From a bacterium (lineage in GTDB: Bacteria > 4484-113 > JALSIF01), in NCBI GenBank assembly GCA_026981635.1, contig JALSIF010000306.1:1-8501 (forward strand): a stretch of DNA of 8,501 bases. The letters are read 5' to 3'. The notes below the pieces were generated by a model. The model saw only the letters and a list, made by a program, of their open reading frames with translations. It did no database searches and had not been told where the DNA came from. The translations under genes were made by a program, and so were the position numbers. Position 1 is the stretch's first letter; every line of letters begins with the position of its first letter. Positions 1 to 6,725 of this stretch are shown in pieces.

Positions 1-1
1 G

Positions 2-904
2 GGGGCCCGCAAGGAAGAGCTGGCCCGGCTCAGGGCACAGCTAGAGGCGGCAAAGGAGGGCTACCGGGTGGCCGAGAAGGAGTATGAGCGGGCTAGGCGC
101 CTCTTTGAGGAGGGGGTGATCCCCCGCGCGCGGCTGGATCAGGCGGGAGCCGCCCTCAAGCAGGTGGAGGCCAACCTGGAGGCGGCCCGCCGCGGGCTGG
201 AGATGGCCGAGAAGGGGGCGCGGGAGGAGGAGCTGAGGCTGCAGCGCGACCAGGTAAGCGCGGCGGCAGCCAGCTACCGCTCCCTCCTCTCCAAGCTTGA
301 GGACTTTGAGCTCCGGGCGCCCTTCGCCGGCACGGTGACCAAGCGGATGGTGGAGGTAGGCCAGTTCGTCTCCCCCGGCCTGCCCGCCTTTGAGCTGGTG
401 GAGGAGGAGCGCCAGAAGGTTAAGTTTGAGACCAGCCTGGAGAGGGTGAGCAGGCTTGCTGAGGGGATGGAGGTGGAGATCGTGGGACGGGAGCGGACCG
501 TCCCCGGGCGCATCTCCCGCATCTCCTCCGCCGCCTCGCCCACCACCGACCTCTACGGGGTAGAGGTGGTAACCGAGGGAGAGGGGCTCAGGGCGGGCGA
601 GCCGGTCACCGTCAGGGTGCGGGTGGTGTTGGCCCGAGATGTGCTTACCCTGCCCCGCCGGGCGGTCCTCTCCATTGACCAGAGCCCCCGGGTGCTGGTG
701 GTGGAGGGGGGGGTGGTGAAGGAGCGTCCGGTGAAGATTGGCCAGTCGGGTGATGGTCTGGTTGAGATCAGGGAGGGACTGAGTGGGGGTGAGCAGGTGG
801 TGCTCGGCGGGCAGGAGATGCTTTCGGTGGGACAGAAGGTAAAGCCCGTTGAGGTGGACGGCAAGGCCGAAGCTAATCCCCAAGCTCAGGAGAACCAGGG
901 TTGA
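2..904 (+). CDS. RND efflux periplasmic adaptor (HlyD/MFP family), 5' truncated by window edge
   Basis: The reading frame is open to the left edge, so the start codon and membrane or lipid anchor lie outside; about 300 C-terminal residues are present. The first ~95 residues are charged and heptad-like (Ala/Leu/Glu/Arg-rich), fitting the alpha-hairpin of membrane fusion proteins. Next comes a lipoyl/barrel half-motif (LRAPFAGTV, then GQFVSPG near nt 360), a beta-barrel region, and a membrane-proximal domain (VLTLPRRAVL, then GGEQVVLGG). These adaptors bridge the inner-membrane RND pump and an outer-membrane channel in the periplasm. The gene ends in TGA overlapping the TTG start of the RND gene by 4 bases, so the two are co-transcribed and probably translationally coupled. 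The last ~15 residues are a hydrophilic tail. A GTG at 68 could be mistaken for the start, but it sits inside the coiled coil and the frame continues upstream. Family assignment is confident; substrate is unknown. Confidence 0.93.
   Translation, partial: GARKEELARLRAQLEAAKEGYRVAEKEYERARRLFEEGVIPRARLDQAGAALKQVEANLEAARRGLEMAEKGAREEELRLQRDQVSAAAASYRSLLSKLEDFELRAPFAGTVTKRMVEVGQFVSPGLPAFELVEEERQKVKFETSLERVSRLAEGMEVEIVGRERTVPGRISRISSAASPTTDLYGVEVVTEGEGLRAGEPVTVRVRVVLARDVLTLPRRAVLSIDQSPRVLVVEGGVVKERPVKIGQSGDGLVEIREGLSGGEQVVLGGQEMLSVGQKVKPVEVDGKAEANPQAQENQG
888..892 (+). promoter_or_regulatory. Shine-Dalgarno for the RND pump gene
   Basis: AGGAG ends 8 bases before the TTG at 901. This decides the unusual TTG start, which also gives the expected RND N-terminus (IRFFDFFIRNWVLAVM). 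The site lies inside the adaptor's last codons, consistent with translational coupling. Confidence 0.75.
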
Positions 905-3900
905 TCAGGTTCTTTGACTTTTTCATCCGCAACTGGGTTCTGGCGGTAATGATCAACCTGGCCCTGCTGGTGCTGGGCCTGGTGAGCTGGTCCAAGCTTC
1001 CCATCGCTCTCACTCCCGACGTGGACTTTCCCGTCATCACCGTCACCACCGCCTATCCGGGGGCCGGCCCGGAGGAGGTGGAGCTTCTGGTCACCAAGAA
1101 GATTGAGGATGCGGTGGGAGCGGTCGCGGGAATTGACCAGATCAGCTCGGTAAGTCGCCAGAACCTATCGGTGGTCACCATCAGCTTCGTGTTGGAGAAG
1201 GACGGCGATGTGGCCCTGCAGGAAGTCCAGCAGAAGCTGGATGTGGTCCTAAACCAGCTTCCCGATGGGGCTGAGATTCCGGTGGTGCAAAAGCTGGATG
1301 TGGCCTCCCAGCCCATCCAGACCTGGGTGGTGAGCAATGACCAGATGAGCCAGCTTGAGCTGAGGGACTTTGTGGAGAGAAGGATAAAACCCCGGCTGCA
1401 GGAGATCTTCGGAGTTGGACGGGTTGTGGTCAGTGGGGGTGAGGAGCGGGAGATTCAGGTCCTGCTTAAACCTGAAAGGTTGGCCAGTTGGGGAATCTCG
1501 CCCCAGCAGGTAATGCTAGCCCTTCGCACTGCCAACTTGGATTTTCCCGCTGGCAACCTTGCTGACAATGGGCAAGACCTGGGCATTAAGGTGGTCTCCC
1601 AGTTTCGCTCCCCCCAAGATGTGGCAAAAACGGTTGTTGATGCAAGGAGAGGGATTCGGGTAGGGGACCTGGCTGAGGTAAGGGACCATTTCAAACCACC
1701 CCGCCAGCTCAGCCGCTTAAACGGCAAACCTGCCGTGTCGGTGTCCATCTTCCGCCAGTCGGGGGCCAACGAGGTGAGAGTGGCTAGGTTAGTTGAAGAG
1801 AACATAGATAAGCTAGCTAAGGAACTGCCTCCCTCTTTTCAAGTAAGCTTAATTCAAGATCAATCTCGTTTCATTATTGATGCGGTGAATGATATCTATA
1901 TCGCTATTGCTGTTGGAGCTTTGTTAGCGACTTTAGTGGTCTTCTTTTTTCTAGGTAATTTTAGGAGTACGTTAGTTGTCTCGGTAGCCATTCCCCTCTC
2001 TCTTATAGCCACCTTCATCCTTTTCTTTGTCCTCGGCTTCTCCATCAACTTCTTCAGTCTGCTTGCCCTTGCCGTGGCGGTTGGTCTGGTAATTGACGAC
2101 TCAATCATCGTGGTGGAGAGCATCCACCGTCACCTCAAGGAGGGCAAGTCCCCCCTGAGGGCAATTAAGGAGGGCAGTGCGGAGATTTCGTTGGCTGCCC
2201 TAGCCTCAACCCTAGCCATCATGGCTGTCTTTGTTCCGGTTGGTTTTATGACTGGACTTATCGGGAGGTTCTTCCGTGAGTTCGGATTAGGGGTAGCCAT
2301 GGCGGTTGGCTTCTCACTCCTGGTCGCCCTGGTGATGATCCCTACTGCCATGAGTTTTCTACTGAGGGGGGGAGAAGAGCGGCTAAGGCATGTTCTCCAG
2401 GGACACCGTGTCACCGTCTGGTTCCAGAGGGTCTTTTATCAACCCTTGGAAAGAATTTACAGCAGGGTTATCCGTCAGGCCCTCAGGTTCAGGCTGGTTA
2501 CCGTTGGGGTCGGACTGCTTGCCTTTCTGGCTACCTTTCCAGTACTCATGGCCATGCCCAAGGACTTCATCCCCCAGTTTGACCAGGGTGAATACATGGT
2601 TGAGGTTCGCTTACCACCGGACAGGAGCCTGTTTGAGACTGCAAGGGTGGTAAGCCGGGTTGAATCGGTTATAGCCGACTATCCAGACAATCTCTACATC
2701 GCTTCCTTTATTGGCGAGAGCGGTTTCTTCCCCGACTTTGGAGTGAGTGATGCCTACATTGCGGTAAGGATGGTCCCTCGGGAGAAGCGCAAGTTCACCA
2801 CTGCCGAGATGGTGGCAGAACTCAACCGCAGGTTCAGGGAGGAGATTGGCGGGGCAAGGGTGGCGGCTGCCCTGCCCAGCCACATGGTTGGTTTTCGCAA
2901 GCCTATCAACTTCATTCTCAAGTCAAACGACTTAAACAAGCTGGAGCTTGCTGCCAGGGAGCTTGAACGGGTGCTTGAGGAGATTCCTGGGACGATCAAT
3001 GTGGATAGCTCTTTCAAGCGAGGCAAGCTCCAGATAAACATAAACCCCGATCTTGCCCAGCTAGCTAGGTATGGCCTAACCCCGGCGGATCTGGGCAGAC
3101 AGCTCTTTCTCCACTTTGAGGGCGGGAAGGTAGGCGACCTATTGGATAGGGGTGAAGACTACGAGGTCAAGGTCTATCTCTCTGATCCAGACCAAAGGGA
3201 GATGGCCGACCTCCAAAACGCCAGCGTCTGGTCACCGGTGACAAATAGCTTCGTCCCCCTCAGTTCCCTTGGACAGCTGGAACTCACTTCAGTCCCCGTG
3301 ATGATAGAGCGAACCGACCGCATCAGATCTGCTGTGGTTGACGCCAGTGTGGATGAAGGATCACTACTAGGCACGGGAGGAATAACTCAACTAGTCCTTT
3401 CAAAGGTGAAGGAGGAAGGGGTGTTGCCTGAGGGAGTCAGTTTGAGTTTAGCGGGAGAGAGTGAGCAGTTTCAGAAAATGGGAGTTGTGTTGGGGATGGC
3501 CCTTCTTTTGGGGATCGTATTCGTCTACATGGTGCTGGCCAGCCAGTTCAACTCCCTCACCCAGCCCTTCATCATCCTGCTCTCCCTCCCCCTGGCCACC
3601 TTCGGCGCAGTGATGCTTCTTTCCCTGGTGGGGATGAGCTTCAACCTGATGAGTTTCATCGGTATTATCGCCCTAACTGGAATCGTGACCAAAAACGCTA
3701 TCTTGCTAATTGACTACACCAACCTCCTGCGAAGGCGAGACAGACTTCCCCGCAATCGGGCTTTGATTAAGGCTGGACAGGTCAGATTGAGACCGGTGTT
3801 GATGACGGCGCTCACCATGATTCTGGGCTTGGTGCCCACCGCCCTGGGGATGGGGGAGGGGGGAGGCTTCCGCGCCCCCATGGCGGTGGCCATCATCGGC

Positions 3901-4074
3901 GGGCTCACCCTCTCCACCCTGCTCACCCTGGTGGTGATCCCGGTGGTCTACACCTACTTTGACGACTGGTTCGGCGGCCTGCGCCAGCGCATTGAGGAGG
4001 AGCGGGGCGAATCCGCTGAGGAAACGGAGGAGCAGGAGAGACACCCGGGCAAGCTTACCCCCCAGCCCGAGTAG
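901..4074 (+). CDS. RND efflux pump, inner-membrane permease (AcrB/HAE1 type)
   Basis: A 1057-residue proton-driven exporter, the normal size for hydrophobe/amphiphile efflux RND pumps. TM1 is near residues 11-31, followed by the first porter domain with the PGAGPEEVE signature (53-61). A TM2-TM6 block starts near 332, TM7 lies near 531-552, the second porter domain follows, and TM8-TM12 run from about 860 to 1020. The proton-relay residues are present: Asp399-Asp400 in TM4 (GLVIDDSIIVVE) and Lys931 in TM10 (VTKNAILLIDY). The Asp-Asp pair and the 'SGANEV...DQSRFI' stretch before TM2 point to HAE1-type drug efflux rather than CusA-type metal efflux. The last ~30 residues form an acidic cytoplasmic tail. 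It starts with TTG overlapping the adaptor stop. Codons around nt 1780-1990 are strikingly AT-rich against GC-rich gene ends. No outer-membrane factor gene follows; it may lie upstream or elsewhere. Substrate cannot be read from sequence. Confidence 0.96.
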   Translation: MIRFFDFFIRNWVLAVMINLALLVLGLVSWSKLPIALTPDVDFPVITVTTAYPGAGPEEVELLVTKKIEDAVGAVAGIDQISSVSRQNLSVVTISFVLEKDGDVALQEVQQKLDVVLNQLPDGAEIPVVQKLDVASQPIQTWVVSNDQMSQLELRDFVERRIKPRLQEIFGVGRVVVSGGEEREIQVLLKPERLASWGISPQQVMLALRTANLDFPAGNLADNGQDLGIKVVSQFRSPQDVAKTVVDARRGIRVGDLAEVRDHFKPPRQLSRLNGKPAVSVSIFRQSGANEVRVARLVEENIDKLAKELPPSFQVSLIQDQSRFIIDAVNDIYIAIAVGALLATLVVFFFLGNFRSTLVVSVAIPLSLIATFILFFVLGFSINFFSLLALAVAVGLVIDDSIIVVESIHRHLKEGKSPLRAIKEGSAEISLAALASTLAIMAVFVPVGFMTGLIGRFFREFGLGVAMAVGFSLLVALVMIPTAMSFLLRGGEERLRHVLQGHRVTVWFQRVFYQPLERIYSRVIRQALRFRLVTVGVGLLAFLATFPVLMAMPKDFIPQFDQGEYMVEVRLPPDRSLFETARVVSRVESVIADYPDNLYIASFIGESGFFPDFGVSDAYIAVRMVPREKRKFTTAEMVAELNRRFREEIGGARVAAALPSHMVGFRKPINFILKSNDLNKLELAARELERVLEEIPGTINVDSSFKRGKLQININPDLAQLARYGLTPADLGRQLFLHFEGGKVGDLLDRGEDYEVKVYLSDPDQREMADLQNASVWSPVTNSFVPLSSLGQLELTSVPVMIERTDRIRSAVVDASVDEGSLLGTGGITQLVLSKVKEEGVLPEGVSLSLAGESEQFQKMGVVLGMALLLGIVFVYMVLASQFNSLTQPFIILLSLPLATFGAVMLLSLVGMSFNLMSFIGIIALTGIVTKNAILLIDYTNLLRRRDRLPRNRALIKAGQVRLRPVLMTALTMILGLVPTALGMGEGGGFRAPMAVAIIGGLTLSTLLTLVVIPVVYTYFDDWFGGLRQRIEEERGESAEETEEQERHPGKLTPQPE

Positions 4075-4091
4075 ACCGCCTCCGGTAGTCT

Positions 4092-4101
4092 GGAAATTTC
4101 C
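4092..4101. repeat. 10-bp perfect palindrome upstream of tmk
   Basis: GGAAATTTCC is fully palindromic and sits in the 65-base gap between the RND gene and tmk, about 24 bases before the putative tmk -10 box. Its core plus one base, GAAATTTCCC, recurs at 7825-7834 in the other main intergenic gap. It could be an operator or chance; there is no T-tract that would make it a terminator. Confidence 0.35.
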
Positions 4102-4124
4102 CAAAGCAGGCCTAACTAATCTGC

Positions 4125-4132
4125 TGTAATAT
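4125..4132 (+). promoter_or_regulatory. Putative -10 box of tmk, placing the transcript start at or beside the ATG
   Basis: TGTAAT at 4125-4130 (5 of 6 to TATAAT; overlapping alternative TAATAT at 4127-4132) would put transcription initiation around 4137-4139, directly before the ATG at 4140. No Shine-Dalgarno is visible before the ATG, so a leaderless or nearly leaderless mRNA is inferred. No good -35 is seen. Confidence 0.45.
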
Positions 4133-4139
4133 TTAGACC

Positions 4140-4835
4140 ATGAGTGAAGAAAAAATGGTTGGCTTTTTTGTTTCCGTGGAGGGGGGAGAGGCAACCGGCA
4201 AGACCACTCTCCAGCAGGGCCTCTACCGCCGCCTGGAGGAGGAGGGCTGGGGGGACTACCTGCCCAGCGAAGAGCAGATCTCACGCCTCCACGAGCCGGG
4301 AGGGACCCGCCTGGCTGAGCGGCTGAGGGAGCTTCTGCTGACCAAGGAGTTTGAGATTGATGAGGTGGAGGCGGTACTCATGTTTAACGCCGCCCGCTCA
4401 TCCCTCATGCGCTCGCTCATCATCCCCCTCCTTAGGGAAGGGAAGATCGTCATCCTGGACCGCTTTGTGGATTCCACCCTGGCCTACCAGTGCGGCAAGG
4501 GGACACTGAGCTTTGATGATGTGGAGCGGGTAAACCAGTTTGGAGCCCGCCGGCTCTATCCCGACCTCACCCTGCTTATTGATCTTCCGGTGGAAGTGGC
4601 CCTGGCCCGGCGGCAGATGAATCCATGGGACCGTTACGAGAGCCGCGATCTTGCCTACCACCGAAAGGTGAGGGAAAACTTCCACCGCATCGCCCAAAAC
4701 AACCCCCAGCGCATAGTGATGTTGGACGGCCAGCGGCCGGTGGGGCAGATGGTGGAGGAGGCCTACCTCGCTCTGCTTCCCCGCCTGCGGGTCCACTTCC
4801 AGATGGATAAGGCTTCCCGCGCAAAGGGGGGGTAG
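4140..4835 (+). CDS. tmk: Thymidylate kinase (dTMP kinase)
   Basis: Phosphorylates dTMP to dTDP with ATP, an essential cytoplasmic step of dTTP synthesis. Of 231 residues, the P-loop GGEATGKT lies at 15-22, the substrate-site EPGGT at 52-56, and the family signature DRFVDSTLAYQ begins at Asp107. The strand 'LTLLIDLPVEVALAR' is followed by the lid region with Arg157, Arg158 and DRYE (164-167). It is slightly longer than the common 205-215 residues, mainly from a short N-terminal extension before the P-loop, a few extra residues before EPGGT, and a basic tail. The ATG at 4140 is chosen because a -10-like box is adjacent; Met6 (4155) is an alternative. It stands alone between the efflux operon and rnpB rather than beside holB. 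Its TAG stop forms part of the apparent rnpB -10 box. Function is secure; start is moderately sure. Confidence 0.96.
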   Translation: MSEEKMVGFFVSVEGGEATGKTTLQQGLYRRLEEEGWGDYLPSEEQISRLHEPGGTRLAERLRELLLTKEFEIDEVEAVLMFNAARSSLMRSLIIPLLREGKIVILDRFVDSTLAYQCGKGTLSFDDVERVNQFGARRLYPDLTLLIDLPVEVALARRQMNPWDRYESRDLAYHRKVRENFHRIAQNNPQRIVMLDGQRPVGQMVEEAYLALLPRLRVHFQMDKASRAKGG

Positions 4836-4838
4836 AAT
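4833..4838 (+). promoter_or_regulatory. Putative -10 box of rnpB, overlapping the tmk stop codon
   Basis: TAGAAT matches TATAAT at 5 of 6 positions and its first three bases are the tmk stop codon. Initiation about 7 bases downstream (near 4845) agrees with the 5' end of the RNase P RNA predicted from the P1 helix. No convincing -35 is seen at the normal spacing, so this is a sequence-plus-position inference. Confidence 0.5.
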
Positions 4839-4841
4839 CTA

Positions 4842-5205
4842 TTGCCTGGGAGCGGGCGAAGCGGCCGCGCCACCGCCCTGGACTGCGGTGGTGAGGAAAG
4901 TCCGGACTCCACAGGGCAGCGGGCTGGGTAAAGGCCCAGGCGGCGTGAGCCGACGGAACGCGCCACAGAAAAGAACCGCCTAAGTCCCTTCGGGGACCGG
5001 CAAGGGTGAAAAGGTGGGGTAAGAGCCCACCAGTGTCGGTGGTGACACCGGCAGCTCGGGCAACCCCCCGCGGAGCAAGGGCAAGTAGCGCCGCCATCAC
5101 CTGGCCCGGGGAGGCGCGAGTGGCCCGCTTGAGGCGCACCGCAAGGTGCGTCCCAGATAGATGGCCGCATAAACAGAATCCGGCTTATCGTCCACTCCCA
5201 GGCAA
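4842..5205 (+). ncRNA. rnpB: RNase P RNA, bacterial type A
   Basis: The catalytic RNA that trims tRNA 5' leaders. Conserved core segments appear in order: GAGGAAAGTCCGGACTCC at 4893-4910, ACAGAAAAG from 4965, GTAAGAGCCCACC at 5019-5031, AGATAGATGGCCGC from 5155, and ACAGAATCCGGCTTA at 5173-5187. The ends are set by a perfect 11-bp P1 helix (4842-4852 with 5195-5205). Other visible stems are a GTCCC/GGGAC hairpin with a TTCG tetraloop (4984-4997) and a CGCACC/GGTGCG hairpin with a GCAA tetraloop (5135-5150), which fits P18. About 364 nt is a normal type A length. It begins 6 bases after the tmk stop and is followed by an eight-T tract. The exact processed 5' end could be 4842-4846. Confidence 0.97.
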
Positions 5206-5216
5206 GCGTTTTTTTT
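5195..5216 (+). terminator. Terminator region of rnpB
   Basis: The 3' strand of the GC-rich P1 helix is followed three bases later by eight Ts (5209-5216). This resembles intrinsic termination, with the long-range P1 helix standing in for a local hairpin. The last Ts overlap the stop codon of the convergent minus-strand gene. Confidence 0.65.
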
Positions 5217-6006
5217 ATTTCCTGCCGCGGTTTCCCGCCAGGCCCCAGTTGACCGCCAGCTGGTGGAGCCTCTGCCGCAGATACCTGAGGTCCTTCTTGC
5301 CGGCCAGGAAGGCCAGGTACTGGGAGTAGCCCCGCATGGCCAGGCGGCTTATGGCCGCCTCCACCTGCGGTTCGTAGGCTCCCTGGCTGCGCTTGAGGCC
5401 CGCCTCCACCCGGTCCTCCAGTGCCTCCATCTGGGCCGAACGGCGGCTCAGTCGCCGGGAGAGATCCTCCAGCTGCTGGGCCAGCTCCCGGGTGGGAAGA
5501 AAGTCGGAGAGGTCAAAGCTGCCCGGTCTCCTGAGGTAGTTCTCATAGTCCCGCTGGTAGGTCTCCAAGGTCTTTCTGAAAAGTTCCTTGCGCTCACTGA
5601 GCCTTAGGGTGAGGCGGTGAACCTGGATCAGTCTTTCCAGCGCGAGGGCGGTGCTGAGCAGGTTGAGGCGGGCCTCAGTGATGGCAAAGAGGGGCTCCTC
5701 AAAGAAGGGTTCCAGGCCGTAGTCGGGGACCTTGCGGTTGAGCCTGAGCACCACCCTCTCCAGCTGGCCCTCGTAGCGCCTGAGATCGCTTTGGCTTAGC
5801 CGTGCGGGGTCCTTGAGATCGGCCAGGATGGAGCTTATGGTCACCCTAAGATCGCGGGTGTCGCGGAGGAGGTCCTCAAACTGGGTGAGGGCGTAGTCCC
5901 GGGTGGTGAGGTAGTCGCGGTAGCTTATCCCGAAGGCGACCCCCATCAGGCTGAGGGCAACCAGCCATCCCCAGAGAATTGTACGCGGGTCTCCCAGGTA
6001 GCCCAA
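5215..6006 (-). CDS. Membrane-anchored coiled-coil-rich protein of unknown function
   Basis: I do not recognise the family. The 263-residue product has one N-terminal hydrophobic helix (about residues 9-29, TILWGWLVALSLMGVAFGIS) and then ~230 mostly helical, strongly charged residues. Arg/Glu/Leu-rich heptad stretches are clear around 45-95 and 130-225, with a basic tail (GNRGRK). There is no cysteine and no enzyme motif. The topology suggests a single-span anchor with a helical-bundle domain, either periplasmic or cytoplasmic. The start is TTG: an in-frame TAG lies 9 bases upstream, and starting at the next ATG (residue 21) would destroy the membrane helix. No good ribosome site is seen. It follows the zinc-protein gene by 37 bases on the same strand, so co-transcription is likely. 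Its TAA stop overlaps the rnpB T-tract. It is a real gene by codon character and context; its role is unknown. Confidence 0.82.
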   Translation of the reverse strand: MGYLGDPRTILWGWLVALSLMGVAFGISYRDYLTTRDYALTQFEDLLRDTRDLRVTISSILADLKDPARLSQSDLRRYEGQLERVVLRLNRKVPDYGLEPFFEEPLFAITEARLNLLSTALALERLIQVHRLTLRLSERKELFRKTLETYQRDYENYLRRPGSFDLSDFLPTRELAQQLEDLSRRLSRRSAQMEALEDRVEAGLKRSQGAYEPQVEAAISRLAMRGYSQYLAFLAGKKDLRYLRQRLHQLAVNWGLAGNRGRK

Positions 6007-6043
6007 GGTAGGCTAGCTTAGCCGGCGGCGAAAGGTCCCCTGC

Positions 6044-6598
6044 CTACCACTCAATGGTCTGGGCCCGGTTGCCGGTAAAGAGCTTGGAACGCTGGGCCAT
6101 TACCTCCTCCACCGGCCGCCGCTCGCCCGGCTCGTGGTGGTAGTTGGGGTCCAGCCGGATGTCCTCCTCGTGGCCACAGGACTCGCAGCGGATGCGCACC
6201 ACCTCAAAGGTCTCCACCTTGCGCAGGCTCTCGTCCTTCTCCCAGGTGATGTTGCGCTGGCGCTCAATTATCTCGCTTACGATGGTGTGGCGGGCGAAGT
6301 TGTGGCAGAAGCGACAGCGGCGGGTAAAGATGGTGCCGGGCTTGAGCTGGGAGCGGGGGATGAGGCCGAACTCGTCGGTGGTTCCCTTGCCGTTGCAGGT
6401 GGGGCAGACATCGCTGGTCTCCCCCAGCAGTCCCTGCCCGTCGCAGATGGAGCAGGGGACGAAGGCCTCCACCTCACCGCTTCCTCCGCACTCGGGACAG
6501 GGCTCACTGACGATGTCGGTCTTGAGGCCGAACCAGCGGCGGTGCTCTACCGCTATCCAGCCCTTGCCCTCACACTCCGGGCACTGCTTTACGAACAT
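6044..6598 (-). CDS. Cysteine-rich DnaJ-type zinc-finger protein without a J domain
   Basis: A 184-residue protein with four CxxCxGxG repeats, CPECEGKG (6-13), CPECGGSG (34-41), CSICDGQG (49-56) and CPTCNGKG (65-72), the set that in DnaJ folds around two zinc ions and acts in substrate binding and disulfide chemistry. Two more pairs, CRFC (95-98) and CESC (138-141), could bind a further zinc. There is no J domain, so it cannot stimulate DnaK in the usual way. There is no signal peptide or membrane segment, so it is probably cytoplasmic. The ATG at 6598 is chosen because a GAGGAGG lies 8 bases before it; a longer in-frame TTG at 6637 has no such site and would overrun the ribosome site. It has its own promoter in the gap after moxR and precedes the anchored coiled-coil gene. 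Exact function is unknown; a redox or folding role is inference. Confidence 0.88.
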   Translation of the reverse strand: MFVKQCPECEGKGWIAVEHRRWFGLKTDIVSEPCPECGGSGEVEAFVPCSICDGQGLLGETSDVCPTCNGKGTTDEFGLIPRSQLKPGTIFTRRCRFCHNFARHTIVSEIIERQRNITWEKDESLRKVETFEVVRIRCESCGHEEDIRLDPNYHHEPGERRPVEEVMAQRSKLFTGNRAQTIEW

Positions 6599-6606
6599 AT
6601 GACCCG

Positions 6607-6613
6607 CCTCCTC
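6607..6613 (-). promoter_or_regulatory. Strong Shine-Dalgarno deciding the start of the zinc-finger gene
   Basis: GAGGAGG on the minus strand, 8 bases before the ATG at 6598. It favours this ATG over the upstream in-frame TTG at 6637. Confidence 0.85.
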
Positions 6614-6654
6614 TAGGCTAACCTTGCCTCGGGGCAAAATCTGGCTTCCTTTTC

Positions 6655-6683
6655 ATTTTACACCAGAGTGAGGGATTTGTCTC
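6655..6683 (-). promoter_or_regulatory. Putative sigma70-type promoter for the zinc-finger gene
   Basis: On the minus strand GAGACA (6683-6678, 4 of 6 to TTGACA), a 17-base spacer and TAAAAT (6660-6655, 5 of 6, preceded by TG) form a promoter in the 127-base gap after moxR. Initiation near 6648 would give a leader of about 50 bases carrying the GAGGAGG site. The downstream anchored coiled-coil gene would be read from it too. Confidence 0.6.
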
Positions 6684-6725
6684 TGCTAGTACCGGGAAAC
6701 TATCCAGCAGAATGGGACCTTGGGC

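Noticed and set aside
41-883. Long minus-strand open frame opposite the adaptor gene
   Set aside because: It is rich in Leu/His/Pro/Gly in a way typical of the antisense of GC-rich coding DNA, and it lies opposite a well-recognised adaptor.
4063-4092. Hairpin AGAC...GTCT after the RND gene as its terminator
   Set aside because: The stem is only four uninterrupted pairs with a bulged continuation and no T-tract follows.
4576-5139. Minus-strand and plus-strand open frames over the tmk end and rnpB
   Set aside because: They cross the tmk C-terminus and the conserved RNase P RNA core, with Pro/Arg/Gly-rich nonsense translations. The RNA and tmk explain the sequence.
6599-6637. Upstream TTG start (6637) for the zinc-finger gene
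   Set aside because: It has no ribosome site, and the strong GAGGAGG lies between it and the ATG at 6598, which is ideally spaced.
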